64,000 bases of DNA, from assembly GCA_018806985.1 (NCBI GenBank), contig JADANN010000405.1, positions 1-64,000 on the forward strand, in the 5' to 3' direction. The stretch's first letter is position 1; each line of letters starts with the position of its first letter. Below, in pieces: positions 21,240 through 33,234 of the stretch. This stretch comes from Angiostrongylus vasorum. Its lineage: Eukaryota; Nematoda; Chromadorea; Rhabditida; Metastrongylidae. The translations under genes were made by a program, and so were the position numbers. The notes under the pieces are model-generated. The model was not told the DNA's origin. It searched no databases and saw only the letters and a program-made list of their open reading frames with translations.

Positions 21240-23155
21240 GATACTTTCAATGCAAATTTCGCAGAAAACGATTAAAGTTTAACGACCGAGATCTGTGCAA
21301 AGTGGACGTATCCAACTGACGCATTGTTCCAGTGCTTTTCTCGTTTAATGGTTTGTTTTGCTATAAAGAGCTTTTAAGTCGATTTTTCCGTAATTAGCAC
21401 CTTGCCCTTCGTTCTAGGGTGTTATGTAAGAAATTGCCCATGACAATCTGCTCTCGGGACCTAATATTCTCAAAAACCAACTTTTTGCACAGTCCTTTTC
21501 AATCACATTAATGAACTATATTTAAGTATGACATGGTCTGGAGTAAAAAAAAACAGCGGAATCGAACAAGCATAAATTGCGAGTCGTCTCCAAGCAATGA
21601 GGTTGAAGGACAGACAATAGTTAAATATGGAAAATACTTACTTGAATGGCCCATCCTCACTGGTTGTGCGGGCCCCAGCATAACCTCCATTTTTCAGAGA
21701 TCTGCTAGTTAAGGCATTATGGTTCCCTGAAGTCCTGAGGTCAGCCTGGCTAAAGTCTGCTCAGGGTCATCACCACCGCAGGTAGTGTCTGTCCTTGTGG
21801 ATCAGAGTAAGATTTGCCACCATGCGACTTTAATACCAGGATGGTGGTGGACCCTGGTATTGGTTTATTCTTAGCCAGGCTTCCTGTTGGAAACGCTGGA
21901 GTCCTTTCTCAGCGTGGGAGACCCTGCCAGAGAGATGAATCCCCGGCTGTACATCGCATCTCGACACCTAGTAACACCTCCCAGCCACGACGACGCGGTA
22001 AACCGTAGAGAGGAATAGAGAAAATAGCAGATATACATTACGAGCTCTCTGGAGGTCACAGGTGCCTCTTAATACCCCTCTCTAAAGTTTCAATATCTTA
22101 GATCCTCCAATGTACAAAAAATTTCCTGTCATTGAAAAGCTAGCAGGTCTTCAAAAAATAAAATTGGAAATACTCACATGAAATTAGATCTTTTCGCAAA
22201 AATCAGCCACTCTAAATCGAATTTCGGGTCTTAAGTGCTATTAATCGGTTCTGAATCGTTTAGACGTTTCTTTAAATGGCAATATTGCTCTTTTCTTCTA
22301 TTTCTTGGCTTATAGAGTGAGGAGCACCATCCGGAGCAGCTCTGAGAATCCCATTCGGCAGATTGCCGTTTTTGTATGGGTGTAATTCAAAGACTAGTAT
22401 TGCTTTCGGAGTTAACATGAGGTTGAGCCGAAAGGTTAATCTTTCCCTAAAAGTGTGTTGTTCACTTCAGCAACCTTTGATTACAATAAAAAATAAAAGG
22501 TCATTGCGTAGGGGAATTGATTTACGTCAGAAGTTGCATTCTGCAATGTTGTGCATGGGAACTAAGATATTTGAAGGACTAAATTTGATGCCACTGCAGA
22601 ACTATAATGTCACGCTGAAATTAGATTTAGTTAACAGTTTACAGGATATGCTTCACATAACAACTCAGATTTAGGTGATAGTGACGAAAACTCCGGAGAA
22701 ATTCGTAGCAAACGGTCCTGATGATAGGCGACGAGCTACTCTGTCCAGAACACCCTGCCACATTTGCCTCGACCAGTTCGCCATGATGACATTGGTGGTC
22801 TGAACACAACCTCTTCAATGAGACAGAAAACTTTTGAAACAAATTTACAGGTTCAGCAGGTGCTAGTGCACAATCAATAAGCGTAGGCTTGTGTCTCAAC
22901 ACAGGCAAAACCAAATATAGCTCTCATTCATTCGGAGGCGGTAAACTTGGCATCAGACATGTCTGGGACCAAATCGCTTTCTGCAACCCATAGCAGAGGC
23001 CCTCGACTCTAGGGAGCACAAAACTAACCAACATTTGACGACATTCACAAAGAAGGCCAAAATTTCCACGTGGCACGCAAACCCACTCGCAAATTCGAAA
23101 TCCTTCGTTGACGGATGGCAGAGAACAAATCGAAATGAAATAAAGGCTGTGATCA
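21240..23155 (-). repeat. Segmental copy P1 of the secreted-protein locus
   Basis: Reverse complement of this stretch parallels 51540-53030: intron 4, exon 5 and the 3' flank of the gene at 50349-51989. It lacks exons 1-4; the 5' end of RTE copy A1 begins at 23155, inside intron 4. The 21640-21925 part also carries the repeat seen at 4440-4695. Confidence 0.75.
22671..22799 (-). pseudogene. Exon 5 copy of nematode secreted-protein gene (P1)
   Basis: 129 nt bounded by an acceptor AG and a stop codon. Reads NVIMANWSRQMWQGVL, then RRLSSGPFATNF and FVTIT. The open frame is intact, but the first four exons are missing, so it cannot make the protein by itself. Confidence 0.75.
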
Positions 23156-23687
23156 AGGCTAGTCGCGAGGCTACGTGGCACATCCCCAGGTGGCGGATAA
23201 GGGGTTAATTGCGAACCAAGAGCGACGTTTGCTTCCCTGAGATGCAGGTGGATACAGGGGATGGACTCCCTGTTTCTGCTGCGCCGATTTGGCACACACC
23301 TTCTGTATTTGCCAGGCGTATACATGCTGCGTGTGTGGGTGCGTCCTCGCTTATGCGGATTTTGTTCTACGAGTCAAATCAGCCAAAAGCTTGCAATCAA
23401 GTGACAGGGAAGTACATGGGATTCGGTTAGGAGTCACCTCTAACAAACAAGCTCTACGTCCACTCTAGGGGGAGCTAGCAAGCTACCCGTGAGTAAACCC
23501 ACCTCCCAAGTTCAGAGCCCAGCAAGCTATATGTGGGTAAACAAAATGCTAAACACAGTAAAAAAAAAGAGGCCTTATTCCCCCTAACCTCAGAAGAGCT
23601 CCCTATTTCGCAGCGTCGCTTAGGACGAGCCCGGAGAGGCTGCTAAAATCTCAGGGCCAGTGGAAGCTGCCCGGATTGCAGAGAACT

Positions 23688-24430
23688 ATGGTGACGATCT
23701 GTACCTACAATGCACGTACACTTGCATCCGAGTCCTCGATAGAAGACTTGCTCATGCAGGCAAGAAGGATAAGGTACGATGTCATCGACCTGGCCGAAAC
23801 GAGACGACGCCACCCATCCAACGCCTCCTAAGACACCGGACTAGAATTGTTCCTCGGAACATGTGACAGTAGAGGAGTACGCGGCGTCTGTGTTCTCGTC
23901 AACAGGAGTTTGTCCATGAATATCGATTCATTCGGACAGCTTGCAACCCGAATCGGACGTTTACGATTAAAAAGATTTGTATCAATGCCGGCTTTGACAA
24001 TCTTCGTCGTTTACGAGCCGACACTAAACTATGACGAAGCCGAAGCGTTCTATTTGGGCTTGGAGAAGTTCTACAGAGAAAACCATACATTCTTCAAGGT
24101 CATCATTGTAGATTTTACCGCCAATATTGGACCAAGACAAACGTCTGAAGAACGTCACGTTGGACCAACGGATTAGAATGGAATGAAAAGGGTGAGCGGC
24201 TCCCTAAGTTTATTATGACGACCAAGACCTCCGTGGTAACTCGCAATTCCCAGAAGCCGCACCCTCAACGCTTGACATGGAAGTCTCCCAAAGGAGAGTA
24301 CCATAATGAAATAGACCACGTCATAGTAAATAGAAGGTTTGCTTAATCGATGTTGCTGTTGTCCCAAAATTCTTCAAGGGGTTCAGACCACCGTCTCCTT
24401 CGTGCAACATTCTATTTTTTCGAGGAAAGG
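23688..24430 (+). pseudogene. A1 endonuclease domain, degraded
   Basis: Begins MVTICTYNARTLASES and continues after frame changes with LAETRRRHPS, SLSMNIDSFGQLATRIGRLR, FKVIIVDFTANIG (family GDFNA, here VDFTA) and ATSMLLLSQNS-type end. The start codon matches the usual start of this ORF. The GD to VD change and several frameshifts remove function. Confidence 0.8.
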
Positions 24431-25392
24431 AGATAAAGCCGCTAAATTCAAAAACCGAAGTCCCAGAACCACCATAAACTGGGACTTATTCAATTCATTA
24501 GTCGGCTGCTGGGAAGATGACGTTATTGATAACATCGACGAGGAATACGATCGGCTCATTCAACATCTTCACTTTAACGCTATGAAACCCGAGAGCTTGA
24601 AAGTCACCAAGAGACGTCTGTCTCCAGAAAGACTCGAGCTGATAGGGCAGCGTGGAATCGCAGGAGCTGCAGGCAACTACGAACTAATGTCCGGACTTGC
24701 AAAACCGTGCAGACAGGCGATAAAAGAAGATCTTAATGAGAGAAGAGCAGCAGTAAATGTCGAAGCTACAGAGACTGGGAAAAGCATTCTGGAAAGCTCA
24801 CCGAAGGTTCGCCAATTACAAAACTGAGGTGATTGCACTCCGACGCCCAGACGGAGCAGTCACAGCGTCCAGAAAGGCAATGGAGAAAATCGTTAACGAA
24901 TTCTACTCGCATATTTTCAGTAGTCCCGTCCTCGTTCCCTCATGTGAAATAAAGCAGGATGGATATGTCACACAACCGTCTCTGTCTTCAGAAATCCGTC
25001 ATGGTATTTCGTCGGTGAAAAATCGAACAACGCGAGGTCCGGACAGGATGAGACCAGAACACCTGATGAACTTTCCGCCAGTCCTCGTAAACACTCTGGC
25101 TCGGCTCTTCACACGTTACCTGTCTGAATGCAAGGCTATTACTCAGTGGAAGACCAGCAAGACAGTATTAATGGTCAAGAGGTGTGATCTACATGATATC
25201 GGCAACTATCGCGCAATCTGCTTGCTGTCTATCGTCTACAAACTTGGCACTCGAGTCATCCTAAACAGGATTGACAGAACACTGGAAGAAGGACAGCCAC
25301 GTGAGCAAGCAGAGTTTCGAAAAGGATTTAGTACTATTGACCACATCCACACAATAACAAGACTCATCGAATTATCACGAGAGTTCGAAAGA
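24430..25392 (+). pseudogene. A1 linker and N-terminal reverse transcriptase
   Basis: Two long frames (24339-24827 and 24757-25455) cover INWDLFNSLVGCWEDD, KRRLSPERLELIGQRG, then SSVKNRTTRGPDRMRPEHLM, KTSKTVLMVKRCDLHDIGNY and QAEFRKGFSTIDHIH. These are the RT fingers and early palm blocks. Only one frameshift separates the two frames, so this is among the least decayed parts of family A here. Confidence 0.85.
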
Positions 25393-26540
25393 TCGTTCTG
25401 CTTTGAAGGAGGCGAAATCCGCCTAAACGTCATCTCGTCTTTGGATAAGGAATAGAATAAAACCTCGTGTTTCCTCGTCAGGGGATCAGTGAACTATTCG
25501 ATCAATGCCGAAGTTAGTAGAAAGTCTGTCATAGGAATAGCTGCCTTTTGAGCCTTCGTATATAAAGGCAATCAATTATTTGCACAAGATCACAATTTTT
25601 TCTTCAAGGAAATGCTGTTTTTTAACAAAATATGAAAGTCATGGCGCAGAAGAACGATTCACGTTAGATGTTTTATTCCGGAGTGGTGCACATGAAACTA
25701 AGACATTTTGGAGTCATGAACATTATGCCGTAGGATAAACATGAACTTACCCCAATGTTTAGCGAGTGCTTTAAGGGACACGCTTCACCTCGCACATCAG
25801 AGTTCGTGCAAGAGTGACGAAAGCTCCGAAGGAATTTGTTACAAATGCGAGTGATTGAAGGTGACGAGTTGCTATGTTAAGGACACCATACCAAATTTCC
25901 CCCTGACCAGTTCGATATAACGATATTGGTGGCGCGACAGTAAGGCAGAACATTTTGAAGAAGGATGAATGTAGAGCAGTGGCCGTGATGCCTTTGATGC
26001 CGGAAACACACTGATGGCTCGGCTGCAATGCATAATGTATGCAACATGGGATGACACTTTGAATGCGACTTTCGAAGGACACGATTAAGGTATAACGAAT
26101 GACATGTATGCAAAGCGGACGCATCCAATTGCGTATTCTACCCAGTGCATTTCTTCTAAAGGTTGAATTTTATTTTACACGGCTTTCCAATGCACTTTTT
26201 GTACCTAGTAGCTTGTCTATCTAGGATGTTATTTAAGAAGTTGACTATGTCAAAGTGTTCATGGTGCTCAATAATTTGTAAAGAACAACCCTTTGTCGTA
26301 CATTATCTAAACACATTAATGAACTAAAGTAGACCTTTAAAATATTCTGAAGTAGAAAAAAATGGCCAGAGTCAATCAAAACAATCGATCACAAAACAAT
26401 AAGTCAAAAAAGCCCATCACATCAATGAAAATTTGTTAACGTATGAAACTGCCTGGTGTATGAAAAAGCACCAAAGTAGACCAAACATAAATTGGAACAC
26501 GTCCCCAAGCAATGTGATTAAAGAGCAAGCAATAGTACTA
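25393..26540 (-). repeat. Copy P2 of the secreted-protein 3' region, fused to A1
   Basis: Reverse complement parallels 39170-40290. It contains a hammerhead-like remnant at 25396-25438 (TTGAAGG, GGCG/CGCC, TAAAC, GTC), AT-rich sequence, and exon 5B-type coding sequence near 25771-25914. The A1 junction and the order of pieces are the same in A3. Confidence 0.75.
25771..25914 (-). pseudogene. Exon 5B-type pseudogene exon (P2)
   Basis: Frame TNIVISNWSG, then WYGVLNIATRHLQSLAFVTN, continuing past the normal stop to a later stop (EVKRVP). The splice acceptor AG is replaced (GTCGCG in front), so this divergent paralogue exon is not spliceable. Confidence 0.65.
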
Positions 26541-26544
26541 TATT

Positions 26545-28105
26545 GAAAATATCTGTCTGTCTGTCTGTATCTGTAGTCCCATTGATCCGTCGAGTGACTG
26601 GAGCGGGCGTCAGTAAATATTCCATTTTATCCTGCTGCGTGCAAGAGTCGCGCAGTGGGTTCTGCTCGCTCCATGGACACGTCGAGCGTCATATCTCTCT
26701 TCTAGGCTTCTCGTGAAAAAATTCTGACCATCGAGTCGGTGGTCTCCCTGCAGTGCGCTTAACATGCCGACGATTCCAGTTACTGACGGCTATTGTTCAT
26801 CGGCGTCGTTTAAACGCATAACATGTCCGGATCTTCGATTGTTTAGCGTCCAGAACGGCATCTTTGATTGTCGATCGTCGACGCAGGTCGGAGTTTCGGA
26901 TCTCTTTCCTTACTTGTGTGCAACGGGATACTCCTAGCAACGTCCTTTCGACTGTGCAGGAAGTACCGCTGAATATAGGCACGGAGTCGGGATGTTCTTA
27001 GTTCTCTTCACTACATCCTCGATGCTCTTGAAAGGTCACCAAACCGTTCGTTTCCTTCTGCTCAGCTCTCAAGCTACGTCGTTCAACATATTGATTTCTC
27101 GACCTGGGTAGACACAACTGGAGCATTCGGGAGATATTCGTTCCGTTGAGCGTGAATGAGGCATACGAAACCAATCCGTTGCTCATGAACATCGTTTTTT
27201 GTGACATTTAGTCGAAGATCAATCTTTCCACAGGTTCTATCAAAGTCGGCAAGCATTCGTTCCGCTTGGCTAATATTTGATGTTATGAGAACCATACCAT
27301 CAGCAAAACGAAGATGGTGTAATCGCCAACCATCGATTTTCACACTCATTATGTCCCATTCGAATGTTCGCATGACGTTCTCGGGGCTGCAGCAAATAAT
27401 ATTTGCGAGATGGTACTGCCTTGTCTAAACCCTATTTTAACGTCGATGCTAATATCGCTGTAGAATGGTGATATCTTGGTAGTGGAATCTTTGTATGGCT
27501 CACGAAGAGTTTTTATATACTGAGTAGGGACTCGCTAACTATCAAGGGCTTCCATGACTGCTTCTATCTCAACTGAGTCTAAGGATTTCTTTAAACACTT
27601 CGATGAGTCGTTTTATCTCATGGGTGTGGCGCATCTTGCTGAATCCTTTTCTAAACCCTGCTTGCTCACATCGCCGTCGTTCGTCCAGTGTTCTGCCAAT
27701 CTTATTCAGGACGACTCGAGTCAAAAGTTTGTAGGGGGACCACAGACAGCAAGCAGATTGGCTGACAGTTGCCAATATCGTGGAGGTCATCCTTTTTGAA
27801 AAAAAAATGCACGGTCTTGCTGGTATTGTAATGAGTAGGAACTTTGCATTCATTCAGCTAAGGTGTGAGCATCCGAGACAATACGTTTATGAGGGCTGGC
27901 GGAAGGTTCTTTAAGTGTTCAGATCGCTTTGTGCAGCGTACTTGAATTTTAACGTTGACGTGGATACGAGCTTCAGATCGGCTCTCTATCACTTGAGTGG
28001 TACAGAGAGCTTCTAGCATTGTCCTTTCGACTGCGCGTTCAATAATGCTGAGTGATCTTTCGTCCTACCTGTGTGGCGACCAGGTTACTAATGGAAGCGT
28101 TAAGG
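26545..28105 (-). mobile_element. RTE family A copy A4 (RT and C-terminus)
   Basis: Minus strand covers HLKNLPPALINVLSRM-type RT, the palm block GWRLHHLRFADGMVLITSN (FADD read as FADG), then GTNISRMLQLCLPRS, RNSDLRRRSTIKDAVLDAKQ and the 3' end near 26560. The piece at 28010-28105 belongs to the C-terminal region (NLVATQVGRK) and is out of order, so there is a local rearrangement. A short (TCTG)4 run at 26555-26571 marks the 3' end. Confidence 0.8.
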
Positions 28106-28521
28106 CGCGAAGAATCGCGGAGGATGGATGAAAAGTTTGCTGAGCCATGGGCGCGGGGGTCGATTCAACTTGTGTGTTGCGTGGCGACACCGACCACTGC
28201 ACCACACGCACCCTTCTTTGTTGTCGAGGATACTTCCTAATATTGTTATGTTTTATTTCGCTCTTAGTTAACTTCAGGATGAACCTTCGCATGATATGAA
28301 ACTGAACACTTTGAAGCTTCTGTTCTGGTTTGCATTTTTCATCATAGAAGAATTTAATACACTACTATAATTGGCTAAAAAATTACTGTGTAAATCGAAG
28401 AAAGCAGGCAAAAGAAGAAGTGAGGGTTTATGAGAATAAGAGGATGCGGCTGTTGTTTACTTCTTTTATTAATACTTCTTACATCTATGCATATATTTTC
28501 TCACCGCTTTCGATTAATATC

Positions 28522-28700
28522 ATGGCTGCACTCACCGATTGTGTAAAGACATCAGCCACAATGCGAAAACATCACACGAAACGAAAATCGACCTTTGAAA
28601 GGAATAGTAAAATAGCTAGAAGATTTTCCGGATATAGTCTTCAAGAGGTATTCGAAAATAGCAAAGAGGTTGCTGAAGGAAGGACTAAGTATATTCAGAA
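28522..28700 (+). CDS. Weak first-exon candidate, unidentified
   Basis: MAALTDCVKTSATMRKHHTK followed by a basic, then mixed-charge stretch (RRFSGYSLQEVF, EGRTKYIQ), ending at CAGAA/GTATGTTG, a strong donor (phase 2). The open frame continues upstream to 28420 without a clear leader. No family recognised and no second exon found. Confidence 0.22.
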
Positions 28701-28739
28701 GTATGTTGTATTGGATCTAGGGATCAAAGAACGATGATA

Positions 28740-29030
28740 ATCATGTGTTTATGAAAATGCTCATATCCCACAAGTGGAGGTCTCTTAGCTGCTTAGTAAC
28801 AGCTTTTAAATTGGCTTAAACGATGAAGATTGGCCGGCTTCCATGATATTAGCCTGTAAACGATCCATTCGTTTTTCCTTGCCTTCCAAATAATGAACGA
28901 CCTGGTGAATCGTGAATTTTCTACGAGAACCCTCTTAAGTATTTTTTTGAAGAGTAAGCTTTCTGTTTATCGTCTTGACACCATCGCAAGCGTTACATGA
29001 CTTCTTAGATAAGAAATAAGCTTTGAAATG
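28740..29030. other. No recognisable gene
   Basis: Unique as far as can be seen. Confidence 0.4.
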
Positions 29031-29037
29031 CTGTACA

Positions 29038-29200
29038 GCGTGGGGGTAGCGCAGTAGTAGTGATGACGCTTTCTCACGGATACACTGCTTGGTTCGACCC
29101 TGCGCCCAAAGCTTACCAAGCATCCTATCCCTACGCGGAGAGTAATCTGCTATCAGACCTCTTTTGGGAGCAGTCCACTCTCTAGCGATCCAAGCGAGAG
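29038..29200 (+). mobile_element. tRNA-derived SINE copy S3
   Basis: GGGGGTAGCGCAGTAGTAGTG (A box, 29042-29062) and GGTTCGACCCTGCGCCC (B box, 29092-29108), then GCTTACCAAGCATCC and GCGGAGAGTAA, as in S1. The head is the clearest tRNA-like one in the window, but it lacks a paired acceptor stem and anticodon arm, so I do not call a tRNA. Confidence 0.7.
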
Positions 29201-29489
29201 CGCTCTAGCCCGACTCAACATTCAAAGACATTCATAACGTAGACGACGATCCACAAACAGCAGCCGAAACCATACGTCAAAAGTTCGAGACAACTTCGTG
29301 GATGATGATGGATGCGAGGAAACGAAATGAAGAAATAGTGGGATACTCACAATAGACGGTAAGATTGGTCGAGTGAACAAAATCTGTACTCGTCACGAAA
29401 TTTGTTTGTAAATTTCGTAGCAACAAACTGAAATTCTTCATATTCTTGTTTAGCAAACACGAGGGTTATTATTTCTTTATTTACGCACA

Positions 29490-29526
29490 AGCTGACGTTT
29501 CGGCGGGTTTCGTCCTTCTCAGAGAT
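29490..29526 (-). ncRNA. Degenerate hammerhead-like motif
   Basis: Minus strand: CTGAGAA (one G lost from CTGAGGA), stem GGACG/CCGCC-like, GAAAC, GTC, AGCTTG. Part of a type 1 element in reverse. Confidence 0.4.
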
Positions 29527-29700
29527 TGGAAGCGTAGAGTTGACTGCAGTCTTTCCCAGCAAAACAGTTCCACAACCAAACAGTGAAAATGCTAAACGAA
29601 GATTTCAATCACATTGAACACAGATTAGCTTCTTCGCAAACTCAGCGCTTTCTATAAGTCTTCCAGTGAATGTGTCACATGGAGGCCAACCGCACAGATT

Positions 29701-29740
29701 GAGGTAGGCGAAATCCGCGGAAACGTCAGCTTGGCCGTTA
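29701..29740 (+). ncRNA. Degenerate hammerhead-like motif
   Basis: TTGAGGTA, GGCG-AAAT-CCGC, GGAAAC, GTC, AGCTTGG. Followed by the type 1 right half with CATCTCGTGTTTG. It faces the 29490 motif across about 170 bp. Confidence 0.4.
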
Positions 29741-30136
29741 ACAAAGAAACAGAACAACATCTCGTGTTTGACCAACAAGAAACATAAAGACTTGTTATCA
29801 CTTCTACAATAGGGACATGAGAGTATAGTTGAGATAGTGTGAAAGTGGGAAATATGTGTTCAGAAATCTCTGATTGATCCTATCTATGTTAGAACAAAGT
29901 GTTCACTCATCACAACCTTTAGAGTCAGTTCTTATTTACCCTTTTTGCTTTATCAATAGTTTAGAGCATCAGCCGTTGAGCATGGCTCATTTGCGGATGA
30001 TGCTCCACTGAGGGAGATCCAGCTCGATGCGCGACGAAGACGCCAGCTCGAGAACACGAACAACTGTGGACCATCGACTCGGATCATCGGCACTGGTGAA
30101 GTTCGCTTAAGTAGACTGCCGTCGACTTGACCTTTC

Positions 30137-30180
30137 CAGGCTATGAGGACTGTGGAATCCGCCGAGAGGTCAGCTTGCGC
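30137..30180 (+). ncRNA. Degenerate hammerhead-like motif
   Basis: CCAGGCT, ATGAGGA (C3 lost), stem remnants, GAGAG (for GAAAC), GTC, AGCTTG. Preceded by TGTGGACCATCGACTCGG at 30048 and followed by the type 1 right half. Confidence 0.4.
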
Positions 30181-30319
30181 GTAAATAAAGAAATAATAAT
30201 ACCCCGTGTTTGCTAACAAGAATATAAAGAATTGTTGGATCAATGCCAAGGTTAATAGAAAGTCAGTTGTAGGGAGGGAAATACGGTCATTATTTTTTGT
30301 ATAAACGGACTGTCCAACG

Positions 30320-31720
30320 TTAGTAAAGAGTGGCAGGGTGCAGGTGCAGGTATCCTTCGTTACTATAGAAAAGGCGACACAATACCGCATCCGTTCCATT
30401 TTAGTCGGTATTTTCATGCCGAAATAAGCGTCAAGATTGCTAACAATCAATAACATATTTGGTAACAACCTCGTGTTAGCTTGGAATATGGTATGTTAAA
30501 TGTCAACAGAGAAGGGTCGTGTTTCATTTCAATAAGGAATTTCTCAGCTTCCGCAATTTCTGCAACAAGGAAGTGCTTTTGGCTAGACGATGCGTTAGAA
30601 TTGGAAATCCAAACGATAGAAAACGACTTGAAAAAATCATTTGAGAGGAAATGGTATGAAAAAACTGTAATGAAGTAGTGTAAAACAAGAAGGACTATTA
30701 TCTCCTTAAGTGAACGCATTTTTCACTTAACTGAGCCTAACCTTCATTCGTCGTTGTCTCCTTTAGGGGTGGACAGGAAAACACTTACGGCTAGCGAAAT
30801 GACAACGCAAGTAAAAGCTAGACTTTACAACAATCTGTGAAGAAACTAATGGTGAACCAAAGTGTCAAAGTCGCACTCTTGCAAACAGGCGGAAAAAAAT
30901 AAATTATAGCAAATGAAGAGGATTATAGAGGAAAGTAAAGAATTCAGTACCGTATCTAGTTTGAAAACTCGCAATTTTATTTTATCGCAACCAAGTACTA
31001 ACTCAGCCAAGCAAGAAGAGGTATGAGTTCCGGTTTCTCGATAAAGGATGTAGTTACCGCAGGAGTTTACGGGAAGGCGGTAACAATGAGGTCGTGCGAA
31101 GGCTAACTGTCACCGCTGGCTACTCGTGGTCAACCTGCTCATTTTCGAAGTCCTGCAGCTAAAACATCTCGTTTTGCATTGTTTCATTAAAATGCTCGAT
31201 TCCACGACATGCGTAGTGATGAGTGGGAATAGGTTCTGAAAGGAACAACTGAGCAAAAAATTGTGGAGTAGTATGCCAATTTACTTCGGCAATGAATGAG
31301 GATTTCTCTTACATGGAATCTCTCAAGAAGACCGTCCCACAACTTTCCGTTCCAGTATTGAAATTCTACATAAGTATTTATTTCAAAAATACCAGACGTG
31401 TTGAAAAACTGAATATTTGACGAATGAAGCCAATTCCGTCATATCGTTGCTCAAATTTCCCGGCACAACGACGCTTCCTGGTCATGGTATTTGTTTCGCC
31501 GGCAGGGGAAGAAAACAAACACTGCTCATTGTTTCTTATTCCCACATCATCCGAAAACGGCGCATAAAAAGGTGACTAAGAAAGTGATTGCTCATAATCA
31601 CGCTTTATTCCATTCCCAAATAGGACACAGTTTTTCTTTGAATTTTCTGCTCTTTAGCATTCTCTGGTAACAAAAATATGCGGTTGTCCGTCATTCACAT
31701 GGTTCAATAATGACTTTTAG
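30320..31720 (+). repeat. Duplicated block D, copy 1
   Basis: Parallels 47150-47412 and then 48395-49925 in the same orientation: ACACAATACCGCATCC, TAGTCGGTATT, AGGAAGTGCT.TTGGC.AGACG, then GTAAAAGCTAGACTT, GGCGCATAAAAAGGT and TAGCATTCTCTGGTAAC. Copy 1 is continuous, whereas copy 2 is split by about 1 kb of other repeats and by a short hammerhead element. A minus-strand frame 30590-30450 (HFLVAEIAEAEKF, then FNIPYS) is kept at the protein level in copy 2, with a stop at the same place in both. Confidence 0.75.
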
Positions 31721-32590
31721 AGCAGTTTGGATACTTGGATACTTGAATGGCCCACCTTCAGCGATTGTATGGGCTCTATCATATTTAGTTCTATGTAGTA
31801 TTGCTATCGGAGTATCGCTTTTTCGAGTACTCATGGAGGTGACGTGGAACTGTGAATGCTTCCAAGAAAGGTACGTTTTTTGCTTCAGCCACCTTTAATT
31901 CGAAAAAAAAATCGTTGCGCTGGAGATTGACTTACGTTAGTAGTTGCATTCTGGCGTGTTGTGCATGGAAAATGAAATATTTAAAGGATTGAATTTAATT
32001 CCCAGGGGCAAAACTGTGACATCACGCCGGAGTTAAACATAGTGAATACTTTACTGGATATGTTTCACATAACACTTCACGTTTAGGTGATAGTGACGAA
32101 AACTCCGAAGAAATTCGTTGCAAACGGACCTGATGATAGGCTACGAGCCACTTTGTTCGGAACATCCTGCCACATTGCCCTCGACCAGTTAGCGATGATG
32201 ACATTGGTGGTCTGAAAACAATATCCTTCATGAGGTAAGAAAGTTTCAGTGAAGGAGCAGGTAGAACAGTTGTAGTGGTCGATTAACATGCCCAAGTCCA
32301 TGGTTCAATTCAGACCAAACCAAAAAAGCTCCTACTCGTCCGGTGGCGGTAAACTGGCTTAGGCTTTTGTGGGACACGATAGCTCCTAACAACCTGTGAA
32401 GTGGTCTAGGGAGTACCAAACTGACCAACATTTAACGACATTCACAAAGAACACTGGAAATCTCAGACAGCGGCGGAACCCCCATGCAAATTCGAAAATC
32501 TTCGACGACGTATGCCAGGGAACAAATCAAATGAAAGAATGGTTGAGATATGAACAATTTCTGCCCTTTCAGGTCTTGTGAGAAGAATTT
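31720..32590 (-). repeat. Copy P4 of the secreted-protein 3' region
   Basis: Reverse complement contains part of intron 4, exon 5 and several hundred bases of 3' flank, parallel to P1 and to the intact locus. It abuts the 3' end of A2. Confidence 0.75.
32083..32211 (-). pseudogene. Exon 5 copy of nematode secreted-protein gene (P4)
   Basis: 129 nt with TTTTCAG acceptor and TAA stop, reading NVIIANWSRAMWQDVP, SLSSGPFATNFF and FVTIT. The frame is open, but no other exon accompanies it. Confidence 0.75.
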
Positions 32591-32867
32591 GATATAAAGT
32601 AAGTCACTCTACCGTAAGATTTCGAGACAGTGCAAGTAAATCTTCCATTTTTCCCTGTCGCGTGCAAGAGTAGCTCACTGGGTTCTTCTCGCTCTAGGCA
32701 CTCGTAGAGCATCATATCTTTCTTTTAAGTCTCTAGTGAAGAACTCTGACCATCGATTCGGTGGTCTTCCTGCAGTGCGTTTAACATCCCGAGGAATCCA
32801 GTCACTAACGGCTTTTCCATCGGGTTCGTTCATACGCATCACGTGTCCGGCACCCCTTCTCTACGAC

Positions 32868-33068
32868 TCGTAACAGCATGGCTCTAAGGAAGGCGAAATC
32901 GCCGAAACGTCAGCCATCGACTAACAACACCACAACAACGACAACGACAATAACAGCAACGAAACCCATGCCAACCTGCCATTACCTCAACGAGATCAAT
33001 TTATATGATCACGTAAATAAATATATCAATCATTTATACCGAGGTTTATAGAAAGTCGTTCTTTTGAG
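32868..33068 (+). mobile_element. Hammerhead-bearing insertion (type 2) in A2
   Basis: Same insert and same site as in A5. The flanking target copies have decayed (TTATCTTCGACT at 33069-33080 against TTCTCTACGACT at 32856-32867). Contains ACAACAACGACAACGACAAT triplets and an AT-rich end. Confidence 0.7.
32877..32920 (+). ncRNA. Hammerhead-like motif (type 2), core G changed
   Basis: ATGGCT, CTAAGGA (G5 to A), A, GGCG-AAAT-CGCC, GAAAC, GTC, AGCCAT. Stem I is a perfect six-pair helix ATGGCT/AGCCAT and stem II has four pairs, but the G5 change should kill catalysis. Confidence 0.5.
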
Positions 33069-33234
33069 TTATCTTCGACTGTTTAGCGTACAGAACGGCA
33101 TTCTTAATTGCTGACCATTGACGAAGCTCGGAGCTTCGGATTCCTTCCCTTACTTGTCTAACACGGGATACTGTACTCCTAGCATCGTCCTTTCGACTGC
33201 GCCTTCGATAACGCTGAGTGATCTTTCATTCTGC

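Larger units (their letters stand above)
23155..25392 (+). mobile_element. RTE family A retroelement copy A1 (5' two thirds)
   Basis: Starts in the same 5' leader as A2 (GCTAGTCGCGAGGCTA), then endonuclease from 23688 and RT to 25392. RT stops after LIELSREFERS, before the catalytic FADD block, and is joined there to a hammerhead-bearing repeat. The same junction is found in A3. Confidence 0.85.

Noticed and set aside
22924..23325. 133-codon minus-strand open frame
   Set aside because: It covers intron 4 of the duplicated gene and the family A leader; the frame is not kept in the other copies.
26555..26575. (TCTG)n run as a separate regulatory feature
   Set aside because: Four units at the 3' end of A4; simple-repeat tails are normal for RTE-type elements.
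29038..29120. Possible tRNA gene at the clearest A-box/B-box pair
   Set aside because: No acceptor-stem pairing or anticodon arm can be drawn, and the sequence continues into a SINE body shared with other copies.
30481..30678. 65-codon plus-strand frame in block D
   Set aside because: The conserved reading is on the opposite strand; this one is its shadow.
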